DNA of 64,000 nucleotides from an uncultured Leucobacter sp. (GCA_937967375.1 CALCJF010000064.1:1-64000); one strand, 5' to 3'. Shown: positions 1 through 8,523, numbered from the stretch's first letter. Program-made: numbers and translations. Notes: generated from the letters alone by a model not told the origin.

Positions 1-615
1 CACTCGTTCAACGCCTCGACCTTCACCGCCCGCGTGATCGCCTCAACGCTCAGCGACCTTTACTCTTCGGTGGTCGGCGCGATCGGCGCGCTCAAGGGGC
101 CGCTGCACGGTGGCGCGAACGAGGCCGTGCTGCATATCTTCAACGAGATCGGCGAGGCCTCGAACGTCGAGGCATGGCTCGACAAGGCACTCGCCGAGAA
201 GCGCAAAATCATGGGCTTCGGTCACCGCGTCTACAAGCGAGGTGATTCGCGAGTGCCCACGATGAAGGCCGCGCTCGACACGCTCATCGAGCACTACGAT
301 CGCCCCGATGTGGCCGAGCTCTACGCGAAGCTTGAGAGCGAGTTCGTCGCGCGCAAGGGCATCTACCCGAATCTCGACTATCCCTCGGGCCCCGCCTACA
401 ACCTGATGGGCTTCGACACCCTCACCTTCACGCCGCTCTTCATTGCGGCACGCGTGACCGGGTGGACCGCCCACGTGATGGAGCAGACCGCTTCGAACGC
501 GCTGATTCGCCCGCTCTCTGCATACAGTGGCGTCGATGAGCGCCATATTGCGGGGTACGTCGCGGGCGACGGTGAGCACGAGATTGCGGACCGGCCGGCC
601 GAGGCTGCGGGGTAA
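1..615 (+). CDS. prpC: 2-methylcitrate synthase / citrate synthase family protein, C-terminal part (5' end outside window)
   Basis: The reading frame is open from base 1 to the TAA at 613-615, giving about 204 C-terminal residues of a citrate-synthase-fold enzyme that condenses acetyl- or propionyl-CoA with oxaloacetate. The three catalytic residues are visible: His of GPLHGG (nt 106), His of GFGHRVYKRG (nt 223) and Asp of NLDYPSG (nt 376). The closing segment MEQTASNALIRP also fits the family. The NLDYPSG context and overall sequence resemble actinobacterial PrpC rather than the longer GltA type, so methylcitrate synthase is preferred, but a citrate synthase role cannot be excluded. The N-terminus and any prpD/prpB partners lie upstream of the window. 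A hairpin follows the stop. Confidence 0.85.
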   Translation, partial: HSFNASTFTARVIASTLSDLYSSVVGAIGALKGPLHGGANEAVLHIFNEIGEASNVEAWLDKALAEKRKIMGFGHRVYKRGDSRVPTMKAALDTLIEHYDRPDVAELYAKLESEFVARKGIYPNLDYPSGPAYNLMGFDTLTFTPLFIAARVTGWTAHVMEQTASNALIRPLSAYSGVDERHIAGYVAGDGEHEIADRPAEAAG

Positions 616-623
616 TCAGCGGC

Positions 624-674
624 AATGCGCAGGCGGTTTGTGGGCTGATCTGACCACGGCCCGCCGTGCGCATT
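624..674 (+). terminator. Hairpin after the methylcitrate synthase gene
   Basis: Arms AATGCGCAGGCGG (624-636) and CCGCCGTGCGCATT (661-674) pair with a single bulged base and enclose a 24-nt loop. There is no clear T-run, so it may terminate weakly or protect the mRNA 3' end. The rest of the gap to 817 holds nothing else I can call firmly. Confidence 0.4.
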
Positions 675-817
675 CACCTGTTTGATAACAGCTCGTCATC
701 ATTCGTTCACCAACCGCTGGTCTGTGCGTTTCTCACAGTGCTAGTTTGTAAAAGTTGGAGCCCACCTCCATGTTTTGCGAGTTCGTGCGAACGGGTGGGT
801 AATTGAGAGGAATACTC

Positions 818-1939
818 GTGATTCGTCGTTCACTCGCTACGGTCGGAGCCGTGGCAACCATCGCGATGCTCGGCCTGACCGCATGCAGCTCGGGTACTGA
901 CGCACCCGCCGCATCAGGCGACTTCGATGCTAAGACCGCAACGAGCGCCGAAGATTTCGGTGGCTTCGACGCGCTGGTGAAGGCTGCGCAGGATGAGGGC
1001 GAGCTCAACGTCATCGCGCTTCCTGAGAACTGGGCAAACTACGGCAAGATTATCGCCGCGTTCGAGGACGAGTACGGTATCACCGTGAACTCGGCTTCGC
1101 CCGACGTGTCGAGCGCCGAGGAGATTCAGGCAGCCGACAACCTGAAGGGCCAGGACACCGCGCCCGACGTGTTCGACCTCGGCACCGCAGTCGCTCTCGA
1201 GAGCACCGACTACTTTGCTCCCTACCAGGTGCAGACCTGGGACGACATTCCCGCAGAGAACAAGGAGGCCACTGGCCTCTGGGTCAACAACTACACCGGC
1301 ATCATGTCGATCGGCTACGACTCGAAGAAGTTCGACGCCCCGAAGTCTCTCGACGATCTGCTCGACGCGAAGTACAAGGGCTCGGTTGCGCTGAACGGTG
1401 ATCCGACCCAGGCCGGCGCGGCATTCGCAGGCATTGGAATGGCCACGCTGCAGCGCGGCGGCGAACTCGACAATTTCCAGCCCGGCATCGACTTCTTCGG
1501 CGAGCTGAACAAGGCCGGCAACTTCCTCACCGTCGACCCGACCCCAGCGACCATCGCCTCGGGCGAGACTCCGGTCGTCATCGACTGGTCGTTCAACAAC
1601 ATCGGCCAGCAGGCTGAGACCCCCGACTGGGCAAACGCCGTGCTTCCGGGCGCAGCATACGTCTCGTACTACAACGAGGCGATCAATAAGGACGCCCCGC
1701 ACCCGGCTGCAGCTCGTCTGTGGCAGGAGTTCATCTTCAGCGATGCGGCGCAGAACCTCTACCTCGAGGCAGGCGCCTTCCCCGTGCGCCTGGCCGCGAT
1801 GGATGCAGCTGGCACCGTCGACGCAAAGGCTCTCAAGGCGGCCGGTGGCCTGCCCGAGGAGCAGGCGACCGCAACCACCGAGCAGACCGATGCGGCGAAC
1901 ACGCTGCTCGCTGCTGAGTGGCCCAAGGTGATCGGTTAA
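818..1939 (+). CDS. ABC transporter substrate-binding lipoprotein (Fe3+/polyamine-type, PotD/AfuA-like)
   Basis: Extracellular solute-binding protein of about 373 residues. The chosen GTG at 818 follows GAGAGGA with 7-nt spacing; an in-frame TTG at 803 is the alternative and would swallow the ribosome binding site. A basic N-terminus and hydrophobic stretch lead to the lipobox LTAC with Cys23, so the protein should be a membrane-anchored lipoprotein. The mature part has the family-1/PotD-like layout, with PDVFDLG near residue 125 and VIDWSFNN near 250. The next three genes encode its two permeases and ATPase in the same direction. The substrate is not readable: polyamine, ferric iron or a phosphonate are all possible. 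A long perfect-arm hairpin separates it from the permease genes. Confidence 0.85.
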   Translation: MIRRSLATVGAVATIAMLGLTACSSGTDAPAASGDFDAKTATSAEDFGGFDALVKAAQDEGELNVIALPENWANYGKIIAAFEDEYGITVNSASPDVSSAEEIQAADNLKGQDTAPDVFDLGTAVALESTDYFAPYQVQTWDDIPAENKEATGLWVNNYTGIMSIGYDSKKFDAPKSLDDLLDAKYKGSVALNGDPTQAGAAFAGIGMATLQRGGELDNFQPGIDFFGELNKAGNFLTVDPTPATIASGETPVVIDWSFNNIGQQAETPDWANAVLPGAAYVSYYNEAINKDAPHPAAARLWQEFIFSDAAQNLYLEAGAFPVRLAAMDAAGTVDAKALKAAGGLPEEQATATTEQTDAANTLLAAEWPKVIG

Positions 1940-1952
1940 TCACACCCCTCGC

Positions 1953-1998
1953 TGACCGCGCCGGTCGCCCCGCACGCGTGGGGTGACCGGCGCGGTCA
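1953..1998 (+). promoter_or_regulatory. Long intercistronic stem-loop between binding-protein and permease genes
   Basis: A 14-bp perfect stem (TGACCGCGCCGGTC at 1953-1966 with its complement at 1985-1998) is extended inwards by CCCC/GGGG pairing around a short loop. No T-run follows. The position, 14 nt after the lipoprotein stop and ahead of the permeases, matches the stem-loops that stabilise or over-supply binding-protein mRNA in ABC operons (inference). Confidence 0.6.
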
Positions 1999-2088
1999 CG
2001 AATGCGGCCAGACGGTGCCATACTCGAAGCAGAGGTCTCAGAGCCTCGCCAGAGACGATGGCGTCAACACACACGATACGGAGAACGA

Positions 2089-2928
2089 ATGATGAAGTGG
2101 CTCGGCCTCACGCCGTTCGCGCTCTACGTGCTCATATTTCTTGGGGTGCCCTCGGTGCTCGCGATTGGCACCGGGTTCTTCGGTGCTGACGGGCAGTTCA
2201 CCCTCGACAACTTCGCGACGCTCACCGACCCGATCGTGCTCGGTTCGTTCTGGTCGTCGATCTGGATCAGCGCGCTCACGGCAGGCGTCGGTGCGATTCT
2301 CGGCGCCCTGCTCAGCTTCGCACTCACTGGGGCAAAGCCCGGGGGAGCCCTGCGCCGCGCGATCGACTCGGCATCAAGCGTGCTCGCCCAGTTCGGCGGC
2401 GTCATGCTCGCCTTCGCCTTCATCGCCACGATCGGCATTCAGGGGCTCGTCACGGTCACCCTTCGTGAAAGCTTCGGCATCGACATCTTCGCTGACGGAG
2501 TGTGGCTCTACCAGCTGCCCGGCCTCATTCTGCCGTACCTGTACTTTCAGGTACCGCTCATGGTCATCGTCTTTCTGCCCGCCATGGAAGGGCTGCGCCG
2601 GGAATGGGCCGAGGCCTCTGCCACGCTGGGCGGCGGCGCTTTCACCTACTGGCGACGCATCGCGGGGCCGATCCTCGCCCCTTCATTTCTCGGCGCACTC
2701 CTGCTGCTCTTCGCGAACGCATTCTCGTCGTACGCGACTGCTGCGGCGCTCATCAGCCAGGGGGCTCAGATCGTGCCGCTGCAGATTCGTTCGGCGCTCA
2801 TCGCTGAAACTGGCGCGTCGCGCGCAAACACCGCTGGGGCCCTCGCGCTTGGCATGCTTGTCGTGATGCTTGTCGTGATGCTCGGCTACTCTGCGCTGCA
2901 GCGTCGGGCTGCGAGGTGGCAGCGATGA
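2089..2928 (+). CDS. ABC transporter permease (first membrane subunit)
   Basis: Binding-protein-dependent transport permease of about 279 residues with roughly six hydrophobic segments. The ATG at 2089 is preceded by GGAG at 2080-2083; upstream in-frame starts such as 2002 would add a non-hydrophobic, basic tail and lie over the end of the intercistronic hairpin. The cytoplasmic EAA loop, which docks on the ATPase, is visible around residues 170-190 (EASATLGGGAFTYWRR). It lies between the lipoprotein and a second permease whose start overlaps its stop as ATGA, indicating translational coupling. Resembles PotB/PhnU-type permeases; substrate unknown. Confidence 0.85.
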   Translation: MMKWLGLTPFALYVLIFLGVPSVLAIGTGFFGADGQFTLDNFATLTDPIVLGSFWSSIWISALTAGVGAILGALLSFALTGAKPGGALRRAIDSASSVLAQFGGVMLAFAFIATIGIQGLVTVTLRESFGIDIFADGVWLYQLPGLILPYLYFQVPLMVIVFLPAMEGLRREWAEASATLGGGAFTYWRRIAGPILAPSFLGALLLLFANAFSSYATAAALISQGAQIVPLQIRSALIAETGASRANTAGALALGMLVVMLVVMLGYSALQRRAARWQR

Positions 2929-3851
2929 GCAGAGGATCAAGGCCCAAAGCACCGGCAGCGGCAGTGTCGGGGCAACCTCCAGCATGGCTGCGCCGCACCA
3001 TTCTGATCGTGATCTGCGGCTTGTTTCTCGTGCCGCTGCTCGCGATGTTCGAGTTCACCCTTCGCCAGCAGGGCGGGGGATATGGCTTGGAGCACTGGGC
3101 CGCACTCGTTGACCCCGAGAACTCACGTATGTACCGCAATCTGGTCAAAGGCATCGGCAACTCGCTGCTGCTCGCGGTGATCACCATCGGCATTGTGTGG
3201 GTGCTGTTTCTGCCGACCATCGTGCTCGTGCACCTGCAATTTCCGAGGCTCGCCCGCGCCTTCGAACTCTTGACCGTGCTGCCGATCGCCATCCCCGCGA
3301 TTGTGCTTGTCGTCGGCCTCGCCCCGCTCTACCGAATCATCGTGCAGACCCTTGGCGGCCACATCTGGACGCTCTCGCTGGCCTACGGCATTCTCGTGCT
3401 GCCTTTCGCCTACCGAGCGATTGTGGCCGAGCTTGAGGGCATGGGCGCGAAGACGCTCGTCGAAGCGGCGCGCTCGCTCGGCGCGAGCTGGTTCACAGTG
3501 CTGTTGCGCGTGATTGTTCCCGGCGTGCGTCGCGGTCTCACGAGCGCCACCCTCATCACCGCTGCGGTGGTGCTTGGAGAGTTCACCGTGTCGTCGCTGC
3601 TGAACCGCGTCACTATGCAGGTCGCGCTCGTCGAGGTCTCGAAGAGCGATCCGTACGCGGCCGTGATCACCTCGCTGCTCTCGCTCGTGATCGTGTTCGC
3701 TCTGCTCTTCATCTTCGCCTCGATTCGGCCGCGGGGGCAGCGAAAGCAGCCCAAGTCTGCGGCATCGGCCATGGCGCCGACCGCGACCGCTGCGATCGCA
3801 ACAGGCACACCAGCTTCACCTACTCAGAAGGAGGTCGGCGCGAATGGCTGA
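2925..3851 (+). CDS. ABC transporter permease (second membrane subunit)
   Basis: Second inner-membrane permease, about 308 residues, PotC-like. The ATG overlaps the upstream TGA (ATGA, 2925-2928). The N-terminus is basic, the first membrane span begins near residue 25, and the EAA loop lies at about 180-200 (EAARSLGASWFTVLLR). The C-terminal tail after the last span is Ala/Pro/Thr-rich and low in complexity, and its last bases carry the AAGGAGG ribosome binding site of the ATPase gene, with which it overlaps by 8 nt. With the neighbouring permease it should form the heterodimeric channel of the importer. Confidence 0.85.
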   Translation: MSRGSRPKAPAAAVSGQPPAWLRRTILIVICGLFLVPLLAMFEFTLRQQGGGYGLEHWAALVDPENSRMYRNLVKGIGNSLLLAVITIGIVWVLFLPTIVLVHLQFPRLARAFELLTVLPIAIPAIVLVVGLAPLYRIIVQTLGGHIWTLSLAYGILVLPFAYRAIVAELEGMGAKTLVEAARSLGASWFTVLLRVIVPGVRRGLTSATLITAAVVLGEFTVSSLLNRVTMQVALVEVSKSDPYAAVITSLLSLVIVFALLFIFASIRPRGQRKQPKSAASAMAPTATAAIATGTPASPTQKEVGANG

Positions 3852-4989
3852 CACCCGCAACGCAGCGCCCGCTGGCGCGGCTCAGAAAGGCACCCCGATC
3901 GTCTTCGAAGGTGTCACCAAGGCCTACGGCGACACGACCGTGCTGCACGGCATCGACCTCAGTATCGCGCCCGGCGAGTTCGTCGCGCTGCTCGGCCCCT
4001 CGGGCTGCGGCAAGACGACCATGCTGCGCTGTCTCGCAGGCCTCGAGCAGCCGACGAGCGGTCGCATCCTGGTCGGCGGCGACGACGTATCGCCAGTGCC
4101 AGTGAACAAGCGCGACATGTCGGTCGTGTTTCAGGCGTACTCTCTGTTTCCGCACATGACGGTCGCACAGAACGTGGGCTTCGGGCTAGAGATGCGCAAG
4201 GTCGGCAAGGCCGAGCGCGCGACCAGGGTTGCCGAGGCGCTCGAGCTCGTGGGCCTCGGGCACACCGCCGACCGCTACGCGCATCAGCTTTCTGGCGGCC
4301 AGCAACAGCGTGTCGCGCTCGCACGCGCTCTTGTGACACGCCCGCGCGCCCTGCTGCTCGATGAGCCGCTGTCGGCGCTCGACGCAAAGGTGCGCGTGCG
4401 CCTTCGCGACGAGATCAAGGCGATCCAGGTCGAGCTTGGCATTACGACGATCTTCGTGACGCACGACCAAGAAGAGGCGCTCGCGGTGGCCGATCGCGTC
4501 GCGGTGATGCGCGACGGCGTGATCGAGCAGCTCGGTGCGCCGGAAGACCTCTACCGCCGCCCAGAAACGCCGTTTGTCGCGAGCTTCATCGGCGAGTCGA
4601 ACCGTCTCGAGGGCGTGCTGTCAGGCGGTCGCGTGCGGGTGCCTGGCGCTGAGCTGCCGGTGCTGCCCGGTGCGTCTGAGCTGGCCGGTGCGTCTGAGCT
4701 GGCCCACGTCTCTGGCGCTGCTAGCGCCTCCGGTGATGGGGTGCCAGTGACCGCCTTCGTGCGTCCTGAGCAGCTGCGGCTTGAGGCTGCCGGTTCGGCG
4801 GTGCCCACCGACGGGCTCGCCGCGACGGTCGTGTCGAGCGGATTCTTCGGTGCGCACCGGCGCACCGTCGTGCGGGCTGAGAGCGGCGAGACGATCACCG
4901 TGCAGCACAGCACGAGCGAGCAGTTCGCCGCCGAGCAACGGGTGACACTGCGCTTCGTGGGCGACCCGATCGCGGTCGAGGCGCGGTAG
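3844..4989 (+). CDS. ABC transporter ATP-binding protein (PotA/FbpC-like)
   Basis: ATPase of the preceding importer, 381 residues. Walker A GPSGCGKTT lies at 51-59, the Q-loop at FQAYSLFPHMT, the signature LSGGQQQR at 149-156, Walker B LLLDEP at 170-175 and the switch His in THD near 206. A C-terminal TOBE-like regulatory region follows from about residue 250, as in PotA, FbpC and UgpC. The TOBE region contains a tandem 18-bp duplication (GASELA twice) not expected from the family. The gene overlaps the upstream permease by 8 nt and has a strong AAGGAGG. It is the last gene of the transporter operon. Substrate unassigned. Confidence 0.88.
   Translation: MADTRNAAPAGAAQKGTPIVFEGVTKAYGDTTVLHGIDLSIAPGEFVALLGPSGCGKTTMLRCLAGLEQPTSGRILVGGDDVSPVPVNKRDMSVVFQAYSLFPHMTVAQNVGFGLEMRKVGKAERATRVAEALELVGLGHTADRYAHQLSGGQQQRVALARALVTRPRALLLDEPLSALDAKVRVRLRDEIKAIQVELGITTIFVTHDQEEALAVADRVAVMRDGVIEQLGAPEDLYRRPETPFVASFIGESNRLEGVLSGGRVRVPGAELPVLPGASELAGASELAHVSGAASASGDGVPVTAFVRPEQLRLEAAGSAVPTDGLAATVVSSGFFGAHRRTVVRAESGETITVQHSTSEQFAAEQRVTLRFVGDPIAVEAR
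4669..4704 (+). repeat. Tandem 18-bp direct repeat inside the ABC ATPase gene
   Basis: Two perfect copies of GGTGCGTCTGAGCTGGCC (4669-4686 and 4687-4704) encode GASELA twice within the TOBE-like region. The frame is kept. It looks like a replication-slippage duplication. Confidence 0.85.
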
Positions 4990-5045
4990 CACTTCTCCTT
5001 CTCGTTCTCGCCCCTTTCCCGGCCAGGGGGCGGAGAGGCCTGCCT

Positions 5046-5113
5046 CCGAAGAAGTTCCCTCTCGAACATCGTTTCGGGCGGTCATTGGATGCCTAAGAGG
5101 GAAATTTTCTTGG
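5046..5113. repeat. Imperfect palindrome, upstream copy flanking the nuclease-like gene
   Basis: Arms CCGAAGAAGTTCCCTCT (5046-5062) and AGAGGGAAATTTTCTTGG (5096-5113) pair with few mismatches around a 33-nt loop. A related copy lies at 6179-6246 in the same orientation; aligned without gaps, about 40 of 63 positions agree and the arm spacing is identical. The element lies in the gap 4990-5240, which otherwise holds only the leaderless promoter of the next gene. Confidence 0.7.
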
Positions 5114-5240
5114 AGAGAACCCGCAGTCATTTCGCGCGCCAGGGGGCCCAAATGTCGCTCACACTGGTGGATTTCTGAGCGCAAAATCTCGAACTGTGCA
5201 TAACCTCGGTTGGTGATTTCGAAGAACCTAGGGTGTGCCT

Positions 5241-6164
5241 ATGCGCACACCTCGACCCATCTCCCTTCCCAGTGGCACTGCTACTGTGCTCACGAGCGCA
5301 CAGCTTCGCGCACTCGGCGTTTCTCGTGGACGAAGCTACTCCTCAGACCTTATGCGCCCAATACGCGGTGTGATTGCGGCTCCTGGTCTTGATCCTGCGG
5401 CGACCGATACTCTTCTCGCCGCGGTACGAGCGATCCTTGCCGAGGGGCACTTTCTCTCCCGCCGAACTGCCGCGCACGAACTGGGGATCCCGGTGCGCGC
5501 ATCAGGCGCGATCGAGGTCGGAGCCGTGCGGCCACGCAAACCAAGGCGCAGAGCCGAAATCGTGGGGCATCAACTGCGCCCTGGAGTGCTGCGTGAGTTG
5601 CCGCAGGGGCCTCTCTGGCTGCCGCACCCTGCTGATGCGTGGGGTCTTCTCGCCGCGGTCGGAGATATCGGCGAGCTTGTGGCTGCTGGTGACTTTCTCA
5701 TCTCTGGCAAGTCACGCTGCGCGGCCCCTGCATGCTCGCTCGAAGAACTCGAGGAGACTGCGCTGCGATTTCAAGGGTTGAGAGGGATCGATCAACTGAA
5801 GCGAGCACTTCCATTGCTGCGCACAGGGGTGGAGTCGCCGGCCGAGAGTGAATTGCGGTTGGTGATTGTGAGAGCCGGATTGCCGACTCCGCAGACGTCT
5901 TGCGCGGTCGAGACACAGGGTCGCGTCCTTTACGCCGATCTGGGGTACCCGGATTTGAGGATCGCGATTGAGTACGACGGTGCCTATCATTTCGACGGCG
6001 GCGTGCACCGAGCCAGGCTCGACAACGAGCGTATCGAGGCGATGATTGATGCGGGGTGGCGTGTGCTCCGGGTGACCGCGCTTGACCTCAGAGATCCGAG
6101 AAAGTTTCTGCAGCGCTTGGTTGCTGCCATTCAGGAGCGTGGGGCGGCTATCCTCGAACGCTGA
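5241..6164 (+). CDS. Hypothetical protein with DUF559-like PD-(D/E)XK nuclease-type C-terminal domain
   Basis: Protein of 307 residues. The start ATG is placed 6 nt after the -10-like TAGGGT (5229-5234) with no ribosome binding site, fitting a leaderless transcript; a GTG at 5235 is less likely. The N-terminal ~100 residues resemble the AbiEi-antitoxin-like/winged-helix region often found in actinobacterial proteins of this type. The C-terminal ~110 residues contain a Vsr/DUF559-like core: ESE at 202-204, Asp233 in YADLGYP, and IEYDG at 243-247, followed by the end of a Rossmann-like strand (WRVLRVT). These acidic residues fit a restriction-endonuclease fold, but the expected Lys of the EXK is not obvious (EYD). 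No antitoxin or methylase partner is adjacent. Both sides carry related palindromes. Confidence 0.65.
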   Translation: MRTPRPISLPSGTATVLTSAQLRALGVSRGRSYSSDLMRPIRGVIAAPGLDPAATDTLLAAVRAILAEGHFLSRRTAAHELGIPVRASGAIEVGAVRPRKPRRRAEIVGHQLRPGVLRELPQGPLWLPHPADAWGLLAAVGDIGELVAAGDFLISGKSRCAAPACSLEELEETALRFQGLRGIDQLKRALPLLRTGVESPAESELRLVIVRAGLPTPQTSCAVETQGRVLYADLGYPDLRIAIEYDGAYHFDGGVHRARLDNERIEAMIDAGWRVLRVTALDLRDPRKFLQRLVAAIQERGAAILER

Positions 6165-6178
6165 ACTGTATACGCGCC

Positions 6179-6246
6179 GGGAAAGATTTCCCCCTTAAGC
6201 ACCTTTTGGCGGGCCGAGAAGATGATTAAGAGGGAAATGTTCTGGT
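6179..6246. repeat. Imperfect palindrome, downstream copy flanking the nuclease-like gene
   Basis: Left arm AAGATTTCCCCCTTAA and right arm TTAAGAGGGAAATGTTCT pair imperfectly. The element has the same length and arm spacing as the copy at 5046-5113. It lies between convergent genes (stops at 6164 and 6358), so a terminator role is possible here. Confidence 0.65.
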
Positions 6247-6357
6247 GAGCGGGTCTGTGAACGGTGCCTCTGAACAGGGCCTGTGCGCGGGCCTGTGAGA
6301 GATTCCCGAGGGCGGCGCTCGGTAGCCGATATCAGCGATCGGGTAACCAGCGCCTAC

Positions 6358-7614
6358 TCAGACCCGCTCAGCGAGCAAGGCCGCGTGCTTCCCGGCAACG
6401 CGCGTGAGAAACAGTGTGGCTGAGTTCGGGCCCTTCAGCCGGAGCCGTGTGCGCAGCGCTGCCGGGTCGACATCGGCACCGCGCTTCTTGATCTCGAGCT
6501 TGCCGATGCCGCGTGCCGAGAGCGCGCGTTTCAGCTGCTTCTCAGAGCTCGGCAGCTGCTCGAGCACCCGAAATGTCTGCGCGAAGGGCGTGGGGGTGAG
6601 GGCGTCTGCACTGAGGTAGGCGATGCCTTCGCTCACCATTCCGGCGTCGAGCTGTTCGGCGAGCAACCCGATGAGGCGGGCGCGAATCACAGCACCATCC
6701 GGTTCGTAGAGGTATTCGCCAAGCGCCTGACACTCGACGTCTTCGGAATCAGACGCTGCTGAGAGCTCGAAGGCCTCGTCGCCGCGCAGCACGAGCGCAG
6801 AGCGAGCCACTCCCTGGCGCGCGAGCGCGCCAAACCAGATGCCCGTTTCGACGAGTTGTCCGTCGATCGAGACCCACTGGGCTTCGGCCGCTTCGGGCAG
6901 CAGCTCTCGGTCGAAGCCTGGGCCGAGTTTCACGCCCGTTGGCATACGTTCGGCGAGGCCGAAGGCGAAGCCGAGTGAGGGGGAGTAGTCGTCTGGGTTC
7001 GTGAGCCGCCTAGTGTTGCGATGGCCCGCGGTGCGGCGGGCGGGGTCGAGAAACGCCCCGTCAACACGGTCGAGCGAGACGCGCTGCGCATCTTCGACGA
7101 ACACCCGTGCGTTCGCCGATCCCGCTTGCTGCGCTGCGGATGCGAGATTGTGCTCGGCGACTCTTGCCGTGAACGGATCGAGCTCGACCGCCATGACATC
7201 GACACCCGCAGTGAGCAGCGCGATCGACTCGCTACCGATTCCGCAGCCGAGGTCGGCCACGGCGCGAAGCCCTGCAAGCGCGTAGCGTTCGGCATGCCGT
7301 CGCGAGATTGCCGCCCGGCTGGCTTGCTCAAGGCCGGCCTGTGTGAAGAGCATGCTCGAGGCGTCGGTGCCGAACTTCGAGCGTGCCTTGCGGCGCAGCT
7401 CGGCCTGGGTCAGCAATGCAGCTACCTCGTCTCCGGGTAGCTGCTCGGCGCGCAGCTTACTGCCGAGCGCGAAGGCCGATTCGCCAGCGTCGAGCGCTTG
7501 CTCAAGCACGGCAAGGCGCTGCTGCGCTTCTGGTGCGAAGAGCGGCTCCCAGCCGGGTGGGGTCGACTGCTCGACTGGCCGGGGGAGCTCGGCGTCTTCG
7601 ATGGCTGCGGTCAC
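6358..7614 (-). CDS. Class I SAM-dependent methyltransferase with THUMP-like C-terminal domain
   Basis: 418-residue protein. The SAM-binding motif I DLGCGIGSES lies at 121-130, followed by the acidic VELDP (motif II) and FLDPARR near 187-193, which replaces the NPPY-type catalytic motif. The C-terminal ~80 residues, rich in Lys/Arg and containing IKKRGADVDPAALR, match the THUMP-like domain of actinobacterial proteins of this family. The target is probably RNA, but this is not proven. The GTG start lies 5 nt after the TGA of the upstream DUF4190 gene with no clear ribosome binding site, so translation is probably coupled. Confidence 0.75.
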   Translation of the reverse strand: MTAAIEDAELPRPVEQSTPPGWEPLFAPEAQQRLAVLEQALDAGESAFALGSKLRAEQLPGDEVAALLTQAELRRKARSKFGTDASSMLFTQAGLEQASRAAISRRHAERYALAGLRAVADLGCGIGSESIALLTAGVDVMAVELDPFTARVAEHNLASAAQQAGSANARVFVEDAQRVSLDRVDGAFLDPARRTAGHRNTRRLTNPDDYSPSLGFAFGLAERMPTGVKLGPGFDRELLPEAAEAQWVSIDGQLVETGIWFGALARQGVARSALVLRGDEAFELSAASDSEDVECQALGEYLYEPDGAVIRARLIGLLAEQLDAGMVSEGIAYLSADALTPTPFAQTFRVLEQLPSSEKQLKRALSARGIGKLEIKKRGADVDPAALRTRLRLKGPNSATLFLTRVAGKHAALLAERV

Positions 7615-7619
7615 CTGAC

Positions 7620-7964
7620 TCAGTAGGTGCTGCCCGCGCTGCTGCTGATCTCGCTCGCGAGCGCGCCGAACGACGCAATCATGATACCGATCATGCTGAT
7701 GTAGAAGAGCACGAACAGTGCGATCATCACAAAGTAGCTGTAACCGATGATCAGCCCGGTGAGCGCAAGCCCACGCCCGGCGTCGCCCGTGCGCTTGATC
7801 TGCCCGAGGGCCATGTGTCCGAAGACGATCGCGGCAATCGGCGAGATGAACGCGGTGATGATTGAGACGAGCGCAAACGTGTTGGTGTAGGCGAGCGTTG
7901 TTGGTGGTGCGGCTAGGGCCCCCGCAGGTGCCGGCTGAGGGTAGTTAGCCTGTGGATACGACAT
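7620..7964 (-). CDS. DUF4190-domain membrane protein
   Basis: Small membrane protein of 114 residues, started at MSYPQANYPQ (ATG at 7964); the frame stays open further upstream but would overlap the preceding gene. A Pro/Ala/Gln-rich N-terminal tail of about 25 residues is followed by two hydrophobic segments flanking the DUF4190 signature GHMALGQIKRTGDAGRGLALTGLIIGY. Function is unknown; members often sit in the cytoplasmic membrane with a disordered tail. It is a paralogue of the gene immediately upstream at 7975-8388, suggesting a local duplication. Confidence 0.7.
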   Translation of the reverse strand: MSYPQANYPQPAPAGALAAPPTTLAYTNTFALVSIITAFISPIAAIVFGHMALGQIKRTGDAGRGLALTGLIIGYSYFVMIALFVLFYISMIGIMIASFGALASEISSSAGSTY

Positions 7965-7974
7965 GACGCTGACC

Positions 7975-8388
7975 CTATGATCCTGCGCTGACGCCTGCTG
8001 CGGCGATCGAAGCACCGGCGATACCGAGAACGATGAAGAAGATGATCAAGCCGATGACCCAGCCGGCGATGCCGATATACCCCATGATCAGGCCGGTGAG
8101 GGCCATACCGCGGCCACCTTCGCCAGAGGTCTTCAGCTGCTTCAGGCTGATGTGGCCGAGAATCACGCCGACGATGCAGAGCGAGCCGAAGGCAAACCAA
8201 CCGATGATCGAAGAAATCATCGAGACGATCGCCATCGTATTGGTCGGTGCGGCGGCGGGGGCCTGCGCATAGGCGGGTGCTTGCGCGTAGCCGGAAGCCT
8301 GAGCATATGCGGGAGCCTGCGGCGCTGCTGGGGCTGCCTCCGTGAAGTTCTGTTGCGGCTGGAGGTTCGGATCTTGCTGATTCGACAT
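7975..8388 (-). CDS. DUF4190-domain membrane protein (paralogue of the next gene)
   Basis: 137 residues. The N-terminal ~50 residues are low-complexity, rich in Gln/Pro/Ala/Tyr with repeated AQAPAYAQA blocks. Two hydrophobic segments follow, with GHISLKQLKTSGEGGRGMALTG between them, matching DUF4190. AGGAG sits 6 nt ahead of the ATG at 8388. The C-terminus ends in an Ala/Gly/Ser-rich stretch. The similarity of the core to the downstream protein supports tandem duplication. Function unknown. Confidence 0.7.
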   Translation of the reverse strand: MSNQQDPNLQPQQNFTEAAPAAPQAPAYAQASGYAQAPAYAQAPAAAPTNTMAIVSMISSIIGWFAFGSLCIVGVILGHISLKQLKTSGEGGRGMALTGLIMGYIGIAGWVIGLIIFFIVLGIAGASIAAAGVSAGS

Positions 8389-8523
8389 GGTCGCTCCTGT
8401 ATGTCAGCGGGCGTTCGGCCCGACGAACTGCGTATTGCCAGTATTTCACAGCTGTTGAAAGCTGGTGCAGGTTCTGCGCCGAGGGCCCGCGTGTTCGCTG
8501 GCCGCGATCCTCGCCCCAAAACG

